A DNA stretch of 64,000 nt, taken from NCBI GenBank assembly GCA_009760855.2, contig WPIO01000051.1, positions 804,501 through 868,500 on the forward strand, given 5' to 3'. This stretch comes from Cristatella mucedo (Eukaryota > Bryozoa > Phylactolaemata > Cristatellidae). Both the position numbers and the translations under genes were made by a program. Numbering within the stretch: the first letter of the stretch is position 1; each line of letters starts with the position of its first letter. The notes below the pieces were generated by a model, which was not told the DNA's origin, did not search any database, and saw nothing but the letters and a program-made list of their open reading frames with translations. Shown piece after piece: positions 33,101-44,193 of the stretch.

Positions 33101-36100
33101 CTTCGGCTGAGCTCACAGTGCATGGTTGCAGATGGGCTAATGTAGATCTTCGATGCTTTATCGGCACGTGCTTAGCTATCTTGCCGTCGATTCACATTAT
33201 ACTAGTTTACTTGCACTGGTGGCATTATTCAAATATCGATGTGATTGCCCAACACCAAGCGTTGCAAATCATAGCGTAAAACGCATTACTTTTGGAACCA
33301 ATTATGGCACCAGGCTGCGAGATTTAAAAGAGCAATTTCTTGTCGGCATTTAGTCTTTGGTTCTACTAGAAATGTGAAAGGCACAAGGTGTGAGCATCGA
33401 GGTTGGTATTATGCCAATTTATAAAACTATTTTTAAAACATAATCGAAAGTTACAAGATCCCAGTGTGCCCACGGGGTCGTTGCCTAGGTGTGCACTGGC
33501 TGTGATATTGATGACATTTGCTTTTTAAAGGGAGTCTTGAAATTTCTTTTTTTTTTAAATATCAAGCTTATATCCTTCAATTTATAGGTTGAGCAAAACT
33601 CTTTGCATTTCATGATCTCGACTCTTGAAGTGAAGTCTTGCATTTCGTTACACTAGCTTTGACTTCAGTAAATAACTAAAATAGTAGATTCGGTATTACT
33701 TTCCGAGGCGGAAGAGTGGGCTAACTTCATTTTGAATGCAAAAAACAAGTAATAAATTCAAAAGAACTTTTTTTACTTTTCGAACACAGAACGTATGAAG
33801 TAATTATTGGATGACATCAATATCAAACAGAAACTCTGTGTTCTTTTTTGCCTACGATTGAGAAACATCCAGTCATTTCATCTTCTGCCAGGGCATGGAG
33901 CTCGAATGCATACTATGCACGGAGGTACGCGACAACTCAGTCGTTTCTCTTTGTTTGCAAATCCTAAAATGATAGAACGACGGTCTTTATGGTTGCCCCA
34001 AGATCGCTGCACACAGTGCTATCTCCCAAAACAAGCGCTTCTTACCCACGGCTAGTCGTTCAGCATCGACGTCTCTGTCTGCCCCATCGGCTGACTGCTG
34101 AGGAGCAGCGTAGGCTTCCTACCAAACAATGTCATCACGTTTGCACATCTTACATTAAAAAAATCAAGATTTTAGCGAATTGATGGCGTGGACTTTAAGA
34201 TTATTAAAATTAGAGACCTACATCAATGGCCATCATTTTTCACCGATGGAGTACTCCTACGCATTTAAAGAAAATGAATATCAGAATGGGAGCAATAACG
34301 GCAATCTATGCCTTAAGAAAGCCGCATGGATTTGGTACGAAGCCTTCGGTGTTTCTCAGCATCAGGTGGAGTAATTTAGCCTGGCCCTCGTAGCGGCTTG
34401 TTTGCTTTATGTATACCATAACACGCAATTATTAGAAATAGAATAGATGTCTAAGTCCAGATGATTAAACAGCATTATTTACACATCGGCAGAAGAGCTC
34501 AAGGGGCTACCGTTCTGCATGCGACGAAAAATACTGGATTTAGAGCTGCAAAAATAGAATCCATTACGTGGTTGTAGAGGGCCATTGCCTAACGCTTAGG
34601 CTCAGACCACGAAGACAGTAGCACATGTAAAAAAATGAGGGGCAGCATGTGAATACGGTATCACAGGTCACTGAACAATCGCTCGTAGGTTTTCAATCCG
34701 GTATGAGGTGATGAATTTCAAGCCCGGTATGCCATCACTGCACCTGAAGCTCCACCTGAACAGACGAATGGATGCAATCGCTTTCGAATTTTCAGGTTTT
34801 CACGTCCAACGGGTAGCCGATCATGCTCAGACGGCCGACTATAAGTACCTACATGATACCTCGGTAGCTAGCCCTATAATAATTGCCTTAATTGGTAGAT
34901 TTCCACAGACGGCTACTCTTGCTGAGTAGAATCACTACTGGAAACGAGCTGATAAAGGAGAGCACGAGAGGTGAGAGATTAGTATAACTTTAGCCGTACG
35001 CAAGTTTATAGAACAAGACATAGAGATGCTACTCAAGCAGAAGCTATACGTTCGACTATATGGCAAACAAGCTACACATTAGGGCCGATTTATACTTGCT
35101 ACGTCATGCAGATGCCGTGATGAAGACAAATTTATGGGCGGTACGGAATCTGGTTAACTCACCGAGTACACCATGCTTCTACTAAATCGGGTCGAGGCGG
35201 TGCGACTAAAGAAGGATTTATGCTGCTCGTGAGATGGGGACTAGCATTTACATAAAGGGCCAATGACTGTAGCCTTAACAAAACTATGGATGCAGCAACG
35301 CACTGTCAAAGGTTAAATCTATTATCCTACAACTTTTACTCAGTTTGTTAAGCTTAAGAAAACTCAAAGAAACGACGAGGCTTCACCAAGCCGACGACCT
35401 CGGCTGGCCGTTCCGCGTAAACCCGCGTCTACACAAAGTCTTACTTCCGTTTAGAATGTGTCATGCTCTTTTGTACACACGTGACCACAGCTGCTGGGGC
35501 TGGCCGTGGACTCAGGGTAAACGAAGACTCTGAAGGTGAACGGGTTCTGCATCCTGGGCAAGATAAAGCAAGACTGAAAAAATGACCGATTATAGATACT
35601 AAAATGGGTCACCCTTTTTCTTTCCTTAAGAAAGCATAGCAGACGACTCGACCGGGGCAATCATTGAAGCGGCTCCTGTTTACAAGAACTTAGAGAGAGA
35701 ATCACTATTTGCATCATATAATCGTCCTAATTCCGAAGCGACAGTCCCTGCTCACTGGAAACTGCAACCTCATCACATAAGAGTCTGACGACGAGGCGGC
35801 TTGCGATTAAAGCATCGTGAAATATGAGAAAGGTTTTCAAACATAAATGCAACCTCGTGCTGTAAAATTGCTTCCTAAATACACGGGAATCATCAGCAAC
35901 CGCGAGCATAGGCTGAGGACAAAGAGAATATGGCGATCGCGACAACACATATGGCAAGAATTTCAGTTAGATATGCACGCCCAAGGGCTATTTCCTACCT
36001 CCTTAACACAATTTTTTCCCGTAATCACTATAGCCAAGAAAAACTCGAGGTTAACGATCCGGCCATCGTGGCCTGAAACGGTGATAGGTTTTCCCGGCCT

Positions 36101-36352
36101 ATAAATAATGTCGATGACACTCACCGACGGAATAACATCAGTTCGTCCCTCCTACGGAAAAAATATTTCCTATGGTTCGACACCAGGCAGTCCACGATTT
36201 GACCCAAATAGGAGCAGGTCGTTACCTGTAGCCTCCAGAGTCGGCCTCCACAATTGGCTAATCGGCAGTGCAGTGGCCTCACCTACTGCTAGCCATGTAG
36301 CATACCGGAGCCACCCTCTTAGTTATCTAATAAACACAGGCATATATACGCT

Positions 36353-36413
36353 CAGACTCACACAGGCACACACAGGCACACACACATACCCAGATACACA
36401 CGCACACACACAC
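36353..36413 (+). repeat. (CA)n microsatellite, unit 3
   Basis: About 60 bp of interrupted CA at the same unit position as the tracts in units 1 and 2. Confidence 0.9.
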
Positions 36414-36596
36414 CTCTGGTAAAAGAATAATCTCTTTTAATAATCAGAAAAATAACAGCAAACATTCTATAGCCATGGACCAAAGGAAGACCACTTTTTT
36501 CGCCGCCACATTTATGGCTTAAAACTACAGTTTGTGCTTCACTCTAAGTGATTCAATATTTTAAAGTTGATAACAATAGGTCGCTTTGTTGAGCGG

Positions 36597-36708
36597 AAAT
36601 ATATATATATATATCCAATTCTTTTGTTGAGCAGGAAGGGGAACTTAATTTCTATCCAGGCTCGTCCATTATCCCTCAGGGCTCAACCGAAAGACCTCAA
36701 TCATCAAA
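36597..36708 (-). repeat. SINE 3' piece, unit 3
   Basis: Ortholog of 11,630-11,732 and 27,577-27,677. It begins with an ATATATATATAT run and reads GGAACTTAATTTCTATCCAG and GGGCTCAACCGAAAGACCTC. Confidence 0.5.
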
Positions 36709-36713
36709 GGCTT

Positions 36714-37462
36714 TTTTTAGATAAGGATACGACATCTTAGTTGGTCCATGCGTTTGTAACACCCCGTCTTGATTTCTGTAACTCACGGCTCGCTGGCCCA
36801 CCGGCATGTGCAATCAGGCGATTAATGATGGTGCAAAACTCTGCAGCTAGGCTTGTCTGTCGTGAGCGTACAAGTTGCCACATCACACCACTTCTCACCG
36901 ACCTGCACTGGCTACCAGGCAAGCAACGGATCGGTTTCAAGGTCTTGTCGCTCACTTTTAAGTCACTTCATTCTTTTGCTCCAGCCTATCTGTCAGATCT
37001 ACTCTCCCACCAGGCGTATCGTACCATCGTACCACCCGCTTTTCGGAATCCAACAGTTTACCAATACTTCGTACACACCTCGAATAATTTGGAGATCTTG
37101 CATTTAGTTCGTATGCTACCAAAGCCTGGAACTCACTTTCGACTTGCATCAGAACATCCCCTGACTTGACCACGTTTAAAAAAAACTTAAAAACACACCT
37201 ATTTAGGACAGCATTTAGTAGGTCTCTGCGATTCGTCTTTCATGTGCTTATTCGTGCTGACACTGTGCATGCTGCCACTAACCACATTTGCATGCTGACC
37301 CTGTGCATGTCACCGCTGACCATGTTATTCATGTTTATCAAGCATTATATTACTTACCACTCAAACTCGTTTCCCTTTGCAACAAATATAAAGCAACTGG
37401 AAAGAGATTGAGTTCTCTGAGGACGCTGTCTCAAGTGCATTATTTTTATTATTATTATTATT
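36714..37462 (+). mobile_element. LINE-A 3' fragment shared with unit 1
   Basis: Sense RT-end and 3' UTR. The frame 36,741-37,169 reads LVHAFVTPRLDFCNSRLAGP and RLVCRERTSCHITPLLTDLH before drifting. The tail is TTATTATTATTATT. It sits at the same junction as 11,736-12,490. Confidence 0.8.
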
Positions 37463-37906
37463 GCAGTCCCCTAGACCTCGGTCCTCAAAGGTGACCCAGT
37501 TAACTTTTGGGAAAAACTAGGGATGCAGATTATGCAGCCTAAAAAAGAATTCAGACGATTGAAACAGTTACATTGAAATGATAAAAAGATAATTGGGCAG
37601 TCTATTAGAATTTAGGTAATTCACCAACCATAAACCATCTCGGCTTTGCCGGAGCATCAAACCTCGGTGACAGCTGTCAGCTGAAATAGGCGCCAGCTGA
37701 TAATGTCATTTGAGTAAAAGCCAGTATTAATGCAAGTTCTGAGGGACTCAAGTTAGGTTTCTGTCATACGTGTCCCTCAACGACAACTGCTGAAGCTTAC
37801 TTTGATCGCGATCACTCACGTTCAGTCATTCAGACTTTTTCGACTTTTTAAGGCTTGGCGATTCACTTGGCTCAACCCATGCTAAAGGAAAACGAAACTC
37901 ATTGCT

Positions 37907-38116
37907 ATGGCTGCACCTTATCTGAGCAAAAATGACGCCGCAGATGAGCAGGACGAAGCTGTAAGGCAAGACTTTCATTTTCAGGCTACAGATCACGTTC
38001 TACAAGTAAACGTAGGCATTCTGACGACTGAATACCACGAGGGCGTCCGAAAAAAGTATGCTGGAAGACGGGCATTTACCCAGAAGCAGAGCTCTGTGAC
38101 AGCGTCCCAGTGGTAA
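37907..38116 (+). CDS. Short unit ORF, MAAPYLS type, unit 3
   Basis: Sixty-nine codons from ATG to TAA: MAAPYLSKNDAADEQDEAVR, then VLQVNVGILTTEYHEGVRKK and a basic C-terminus. It differs from the unit-2 ORF at its C-terminus because unit 3 has one extra A in the AAAAAG run, which changes the frame after VRK. Function unknown. Confidence 0.3.
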   Translation: MAAPYLSKNDAADEQDEAVRQDFHFQATDHVLQVNVGILTTEYHEGVRKKYAGRRAFTQKQSSVTASQW

Positions 38117-38158
38117 CTGCAAATGCTAGATGACTCGGTAGAGCTATATAGCTGTAGC

Positions 38159-38200
38159 TGTATATATGTATATATGTATATATGTATATATGTGTGTATG
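38159..38200 (+). repeat. TATATATG microsatellite, unit 3 only
   Basis: About five TATATATG-type steps inserted where units 1 and 2 read AGCTGTAGCTGTGTGCTGCT. Confidence 0.9.
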
Positions 38201-38289
38201 CTGCTATGTGAGCTTCGTGGATCTACGGAGAATGATTACTACAACATGCTTACAGGAAACTATCACATTCCCGAGAGAGGCTGCAAATC

Positions 38290-38614
38290 ATGCTGGTGCC
38301 CATGATTCATTTTACAGTGCCTACGTTTGTGCAAAGCCCTAAAGCTCACATTCAACGTGTAACCTCAACGAGGGGCGGATCCGTGCTATTTCTTCTTTGT
38401 GTGTTTTTACGTGCCTACAGTGTGCATGCTTTCACTAAACACATTTGCATTCTCACCGTATGCATGTCACCTTTCACCGTATTAAGTTAGTTAACTATCA
38501 AGCAAGCTATTGCAATGCATTTGATCATGCTTCTTTTGCAGGATATGTAAGGGACTAGAAAAAATTGACTTCTTGAAGGGCACAATAAACAACAAATTAC
38601 TATTACTATTAAAA
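38290..38614 (+). mobile_element. Oldest shared LINE-A 3' end, unit 3
   Basis: Ortholog of 13,270-13,604 and 28,470-28,777. It ends near CAACAAATTACTATTACTATT. Confidence 0.7.
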
Positions 38615-39109
38615 GCTGGTGCAAGTGCTCGTGCTCACTGGTCAGCCTTCACCCGAATCCAATAAATGCAGAAACATCGTCCAACAGCAACTGTAAATGC
38701 CTGTACACTGCGAGGCTTTCCTTTGTAACCGAGGCACCTCCAAGAGTCCGACTTCGAACAGCTCGAAGATACAGCTGCCACTTAAATTATGCAGGCATCA
38801 GGCTAGTCTGCAGTATGTGGAGAGCGGCGTTCTTCATTATCCTGACTTACAGCATACTTGGCCCTGTGGCACTATGGTCGTAAGACTGGTTTCTACCGTT
38901 AGCCAGTATTACTGTAACAGAAAGAGCATGGTTAAGCACGACTTACTGGTTGACTGTTGCATTAAGAAGCCGGACTTCAATGTTAAAGGACCCATAGCTT
39001 GGTTTGGATTTGAGGCCAGCAGCTGTATTTCCTATATCCGACTAATAGCTTCGATCCACTGTTATCGTAACGAAAAGACTATCGGACGAATGCGATTTCA
39101 ATTTAGCCT

Positions 39110-39800
39110 CATACACTACCGTGTTACATGTTTAGTCACCAAATATTTGCTGCAAATGTGCTGTGGCGATTGGATCCTTAGACTAGGCGGCCACTTTTGA
39201 AAGGTGATCTACCTTTCCATTTCTAAACAGGCTGTACGAATAAGCAGTCTCGATTCCCCATAGCTAATTACGGTGTCCTGAGTTTAGACGCGAGTTTCGC
39301 AATTTTCCTCGTGAGCATTCTTATTAAAATGACCTCCAGTAGTCCGCCTACGCACTTTTGAACTGCAATCCACTTGCCAGTTCCGAATCAAGTGGTGAGA
39401 TGCTACGACTCAATTCTACACAGTAGATTTTGTTGCTTCGTGTTCGTATACAAATGTCAGGCACTTGTGCATTGAAGTTCTCACGCAAATGGCCTCAGAT
39501 AGCATATTCCAGCCTTCTGGAATCGCGATACACATGCTAATATAAAAAGAAGCCGTAAAACCCTTCGAGTACTTGCAATAGAAAAAAATTGTGTCGGCTG
39601 TGTTCCGAAAAAAACATCTTCACAGTGTCAGTTTACATTTTTATGCAACTTATATTCAACACGATGGCCCAGCCAGTGGCCCACCACGTTCGCGGCTTAG
39701 GGCCACTCGTGTTCCTGCGACAAGGACTGCAAGCATATCCCGATATACTGTATAAGAGCGTATACTGTATAAGCCTGCAGCTTTTTCCTGCCATCTTACA
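39110..39800 (+). repeat. 160-175-bp monomer block, unit 3
   Basis: Motif positions near 39,148, 39,322, 39,480 and 39,643 give steps of 174, 158 and 163 bp. Confidence 0.55.
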
Positions 39801-39807
39801 CGATTAA
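39643..39807 (+). pseudogene. MQITFN-type unit ORF, shortened copy in unit 3
   Basis: Starts MQLIFNTMAQPVAHHVRGLG and keeps LQAYPDILYK. A duplicated GAGCGTATACTGTATAAG-like word then replaces the SYSFFLP segment, and the frame stops after 54 codons. Confidence 0.35.
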
Positions 39808-41289
39808 CCTTACGTGCGTCAACCCACGTACATAATTATTGGCTCAGACCATTTTGCAAAAGGCTAACTTAGTGAGCTTAATCCTTATTTTTGAATGAGA
39901 GAAGTGGTCAACCGAAGCGGTGTCGCACACTAGGGATCTGTGGCTGCTACAATCGTAATACACGTCTTCTTGAATCAAGGGCTCACAATCTTTTCACACC
40001 GGAATGTTTACAAATAAAGTGGTACCTTTGCTCACAAATTTAATTAGTTCCGCGAAGGAGGTCATAACTCAATGTACTCGTATGTCAAATTTGTGTTCCA
40101 CATTTAAATGAAATCAAATGCCACTATTTTGCTGCTGACCAGCAAAAAATAACGCAATTTTTTCAAGTGTTTTAAATTAAAAGAACTACTTACATGCAAC
40201 GGACATTGTTGTAAAGCAATTCAAGAGAACCTACCCGCAATTATTGGGTTTTAATGTTTTTAATGTTCAACGTGGAGATCAGGCGACTAGTAGATGTGTA
40301 CGATACTGTATGATAAATATGTAGGCGACGTGGAAAGCGCATCTATGGGCAGGGCTTTTATGTGGAAGCGCCGATTGTCATCAGTTATGCGAAGAATTTT
40401 TACACGAAGGTGGTACCTAAGTAAAGAACGGTAGGTACTTAGCTGTTCCTGCTGTAGTCAGATTTAAAACTGGACTCTGGCGATCTTTTGCAACCAAGAA
40501 CCAGGAGGTATCTCTTGAGTCTATATAGGCGCAAACCTCGTGGCCTGAGCTTGACGTCACATTCGGGTCGTCAAGTAGCTTCTTGCAGCTCAACGTCTTT
40601 CCCTGCCCTACCCATAATGACCCAATTAAAGGACAGCAATCCCTCCCTCCACCCTCTTGCTTGCGTCGCTGACACACGCACTCGCGCTTGTATAAATGAA
40701 AGAAATTCCGTTGCAACCGCTTGAGGTGAACGCGTGTGGCATGGGATTCTGGGTGGACGTTGCAGGGTTCACTGTGAAGTTCACTGTGGCAACTCTCGGT
40801 GGGATATTTTTACCGTATAGTAACCCAAACTTTAGCTCCCAACTCGAACGAAAAATTGGCCAGGAGACACTTCGTATATCTGAAAACTTGCAGGTTCACA
40901 CACTCCTTAGTCAACGTACTACTGTGCATGCCCACACGAGATCGGAGACAAGCAATTTCCGCTGCCTGCTGAGTTTTTGCCAGGTTTCTGACTGGATCGC
41001 TGGACCTGACGTTCAGTGAGAACAACGTGCAGTGATAAGATGCATCAAAATCCCTATACTGCCTGCCACAAGCAAGCAAAAAATTTTTGCCACTAATCGC
41101 TGTTATTCGCGCTTTAAAAAGATGCTACTGTGAGTGGTGCCACTCCAAAGTGCTCATCCGCTTAAATAACCATAAAAACAATTATGAATAACACCTATTA
41201 AAATCCTCTTGACTAATCACTAAGACTCGAGCAAGTCGAAGATCTACCCACGGACATGCCACACATGATTTTTTGTTGATTCATAATGA

Positions 41290-41480
41290 TCTTTATGATG
41301 ATATAGCCGATCGCTTCTCTCTATTTTTTGTCCAGAAGATAGACAAGATCAAGGAGTCCATCCCTGCGATGACAACATCTCCCCTATAATGCTGTTCCCC
41401 GATTCCTGGCTGCTCCTCATTGTGTCCATTTAAGCAGGTTCCTAGTGATCTCGTCCTGAAGTTCATATCCCAATCAAAGA
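41290..41480 (+). mobile_element. LINE-A scrap at the end of unit 3
   Basis: Matches 21,096-21,270 (CGATCGCTTCTCTC, AGAAGATAGACAAGATCAAG, ATCCCTGCGATGACAACATC), the linker between endonuclease and RT. It splits a block that is continuous in unit 4 near 48,350-48,410. Confidence 0.75.
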
Positions 41481-41536
41481 AGACAACGAGTGGAATGGCT
41501 CATCCTGCAATGACGGTAGCAGTTTTGTAATTTGAT

Positions 41537-41767
41537 TTACGCTCTATCAGTGTTATTGCTCGTCCCAAAGTCAGGGATGTAATTCAATCGGCAGGCTGGC
41601 TCAATTCTACCAAATCTGAGCTGTATTATTTCAAGAAATAGCAAGCATTGTATCTCAAAAAATAATTTCTTCACCCTCTGTTTACTCTTGAGATCGCTTT
41701 GAGCCTTTAGCAGGCTCAAACTTTCGAATACAGTGTCCAGAACTACCTGCCTTTGGTGTGCTGGCAT
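41537..41767 (-). pseudogene. Unidentified minus-strand relic in the unit end block
   Basis: A 76-codon frame with SLLKAQSDLKSKQR and FGRIEPACRLNYIPDFG. The homologous unit-4 frame (48,344-48,547) reads IGMIELACRLTYILKFGARN and then NQVAELLPPLQ. Neither copy is intact and no family is recognised. It may be a decayed exon of a gene captured in the unit. Confidence 0.25.
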
Positions 41768-42460
41768 CCTTAATTTAACGGCTATATATCTGTGAATGTA
41801 ATTCTTGAGGTGTAGTACACGTAACGTACAGCATAAGTGAATGGCAGTGTGGACGCATTGCTCCGTAGAAGGATACCTAGTCTGTGCATCGCCTTAGTCA
41901 ATAACTAAGTCAGTTTGGTCGCAGTTAATAATAAAAAATAATGCACTTGATAAAGCTCCCTTGGAAAGCTCAATCTCTTTCTTGGCGCTTTACATTTGCC
42001 GCAAAGTGAAATGAGATTTAATGGTGAGTAATATCATGCTTGATAAACAACATGGATGACATGGTTAGGGGTGACATGCACAGGGTCAGCATTCACATGC
42101 GGTTAGTGGCAGCATGCACAGTGTCAGCACGCATAAGCACTTGAAGGACGAATCTCAGAGACTCACTAAATGCTGTCCTAAATGGGTGTGTTTTTAAGCT
42201 TTTTAAACGTGGTCAAGTCAGGGGACGTTCTGACGCAAGAAGGGAGAGAGTTCCAGGCTTTGGGAGCATACAAACTAAATGCACGGTCTCTAAAGGATTC
42301 GAGGTTTGTGCGAGGTATTGGTAAACTGTTGGATTCCGAAAAGCGGGTGGCACGATGCTTAGCCTGGTGGGGAGAAGATCTGAGAGACAGGCAGGAGCCA
42401 AAAATGAAGTGACCAAAAAGTGAGCGAGAAAACCTTAAATTCAATCCGTTGCTTGACTGG

Positions 42461-42524
42461 TTGCCACATCACACCACTTCTCGCCGACCTTTGCAGGTCG
42501 GCGAGAAGTGGTGTGATGTGGCAA
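42461..42524. repeat. Perfect 30-bp inverted repeat with 4-base loop
   Basis: Left arm 42,461-42,490, loop TTGC 42,491-42,494, right arm 42,495-42,524. Every base pairs. The right arm (AGGTCGGCGAGAAGTGGTGT...) is normal LINE-A sequence. The left arm is an extra inverted copy replacing the TAGCCAG found there in other copies. Confidence 0.97.
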
Positions 42525-42744
42525 CTGCGACGCCCACGTCAGCCAAGCCTAGCTGGGGAGTTGTGCACCAGATGTAATCGCCTGATTGCACATGCTGGTA
42601 GGCCAGCTCGTAGTGAGTTAAATAAGTCAATAGGATGTTGACAACACATGGACCAATTTAGATGTGGTATCCCTGTCTTAAGTCTTTTGTTTCAAGGAAG
42701 AAAAGATTCTACCGATGCTGGGGGCTGCAAGTAGGCAAACTTGA

Positions 42745-42915
42745 CTGTGGAGTTTATCTGGAGTCTTCACCCCTAAGCATGTTATGTTTGTTGCTTATCG
42801 AAATGCTGCCACTCACTATGTGACCGTGCTTCCTGTCCAGAGAATGTAAAGTTCTTAGAAGGAGATATAGTTCTCTGAGGGCGCTATATCAAATGTATTA
42901 TTATTATTATTATTA
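42745..42915 (+). mobile_element. Sense LINE-A 3' tail nested in the antisense copy
   Basis: Same 3' end type as 7,640-7,790 and 32,690-32,850 (GGAGTCTTCACCCCTAAGCA, then GAGGGCGCTATATCAAATG and a TTATTATTATTATTATTATT tract). Confidence 0.75.
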
Positions 42916-43209
42916 TGGTTATCTGATCGTCACTTTGGAATAGGACTCTTTGATTGTGTGCAGTTGTAATAGGAAATTTATTGGCACAGCCTATTTTGAG
43001 AGTTAAGTTTTCCAATTTTTGAGTCACACTTGGTTTTTTCGTTGCTAATAAATTAGTTGTATCGTCATTTTTTTTAGAAGACCTGCCGAGTCAATGACAG
43101 CAATTCATGCAGCAAGTAAGTAGAAATAGTTCTCTGTGCTGGAGGCCTGGAATGGATCAAATCAAAGGCACAACTAAGTGTCGCCAGTATGAAAGTGAAA
43201 GCCTAGATT

Positions 43210-44193
43210 GTGCTGAAACGTCGTCCCACGGCCGATACCAAGGTCCAATTCAAATTCGAAGAGCCAGCGTCCGCCAGGCCGGACGTAATCGGTAGAGAAC
43301 ACGAGCCACTTCATCGCCGTCGCCCAGTTGATGGACAGCCTCTTAAATTCCGCCTACTAAATGTCCGCTCGCTAAAAACCAAGGGGTTACTTATCCGCGA
43401 TCAGGTGGTCCAGGAGAAGCTAGATGCATTTCTGCTTACCGAAACCTGGATGACGCCTTGTTCCAGTAGCTGTATTTCCGAGACCACCCCACCCGGGTTC
43501 TCATTCTATCAGTCCATTCGTTCTGACAAGGTTGTTGGCGGGGTTACAATTGTTGTTCGCGAATCGTTTGGCTATAAAATGTGCAGTTTCTCGCATGGGT
43601 CATCGTTTGAATAAGTTGCTATCAGGTCTTCATCAAAGACAATGCCTCTCACCGGTGTGATATACCGGCCTCCTTCTGGCTGTCTAAACTTGTTTATAGA
43701 GGAGTTTTCAGAGTTCCTCGCGAAAATATTTGTGTGTGACAGGCCGCTACTGATTGTAGGAGACTTCAATATTCACGTTGACAACCCTAGCAACAGCCAG
43801 ATCTGCTCATTTCTTGACTGTCTGGAGAATTCTGGTTTGGCCCAACACGTTAATCATAGCACCCACGTCGGTGGCCCCATTCTAGATCTCGTGATCACTA
43901 AGGATGTCCTCCCCACTGACTTTGTGGTGTACCCACTGACCCTCTCAGATCATTGTTCGGTCTCGTTTACTGTTCCTACTCCCTCATACGTTCAGGGCAA
44001 TGTCGAATTTGCCAAACGACGTAACTTACAAAGCATTGACATGGACAAATTTTTGATATCTGTTTGTGATGCAGGCCTTCTTGATCTGCATTCAGACTCG
44101 ACCGGCAGCCTCTATACCCTCACTGATGCGATGAACATGACACTCAGAAGTGCTCTTGACAAGCATGCTCCCGTTCGCTCTATCCGTGTTTAA
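43210..44193 (+). pseudogene. LINE-B APE-type endonuclease region, stop-interrupted
   Basis: One frame with an in-frame TAA at 43,612 and another at 44,191. Motifs in order: LLNVRSLKTKG, FLLTETWMTP (catalytic Glu kept), GGVTIVVRES, GVIYRPPSG, IVGDFNIHVDN, SDHCSVSFTV. All core catalytic motifs are present, unlike B1. The TAA at 44,191 stands where B1 has CAA (RVQSHQD), so a single C-to-T change explains it. The first residues (43,210 onward) have no good start codon, so the true N-terminus may be truncated. Confidence 0.85.

Larger units (their letters stand above)
31385..41925 (+). repeat. Unit 3 of the ~10-kb array
   Basis: The most complete unit, about 10.5 kb. Its start (AAACTAAAGCATCAGAACA) aligns with 6,335. 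Its end includes a LINE-A scrap (41,290-41,480) and a terminal 440-bp block that recurs at 48,350-48,840 in unit 4. It shares two LINE-A insertions with unit 1 that are absent from unit 2. Confidence 0.8.
41927..43213 (-). mobile_element. Antisense LINE-A with hairpin insertion and nested sense tail
   Basis: Starts with a reversed AT-rich tail and GCACTTGATAAAGCTCCC. It carries the RT end (ARRPT-like antisense coding at 42,182-42,640), an inserted fold-back at 42,461-42,524, a sense LINE-A 3' end at about 42,745-42,915 with (TTA)n, and more antisense RT up to TGAAAGCCTAGATTGTGCT. It ends abruptly at 43,213, where LINE-B begins. Confidence 0.8.

Noticed and set aside
15322-41079. Minus-strand frames at 15,322/40,417 and 15,662/40,810 as conserved genes
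   Set aside because: They are open in units 1 and 3, which are sisters, but shifted in unit 4 with no motif, so this is not evidence of selection.
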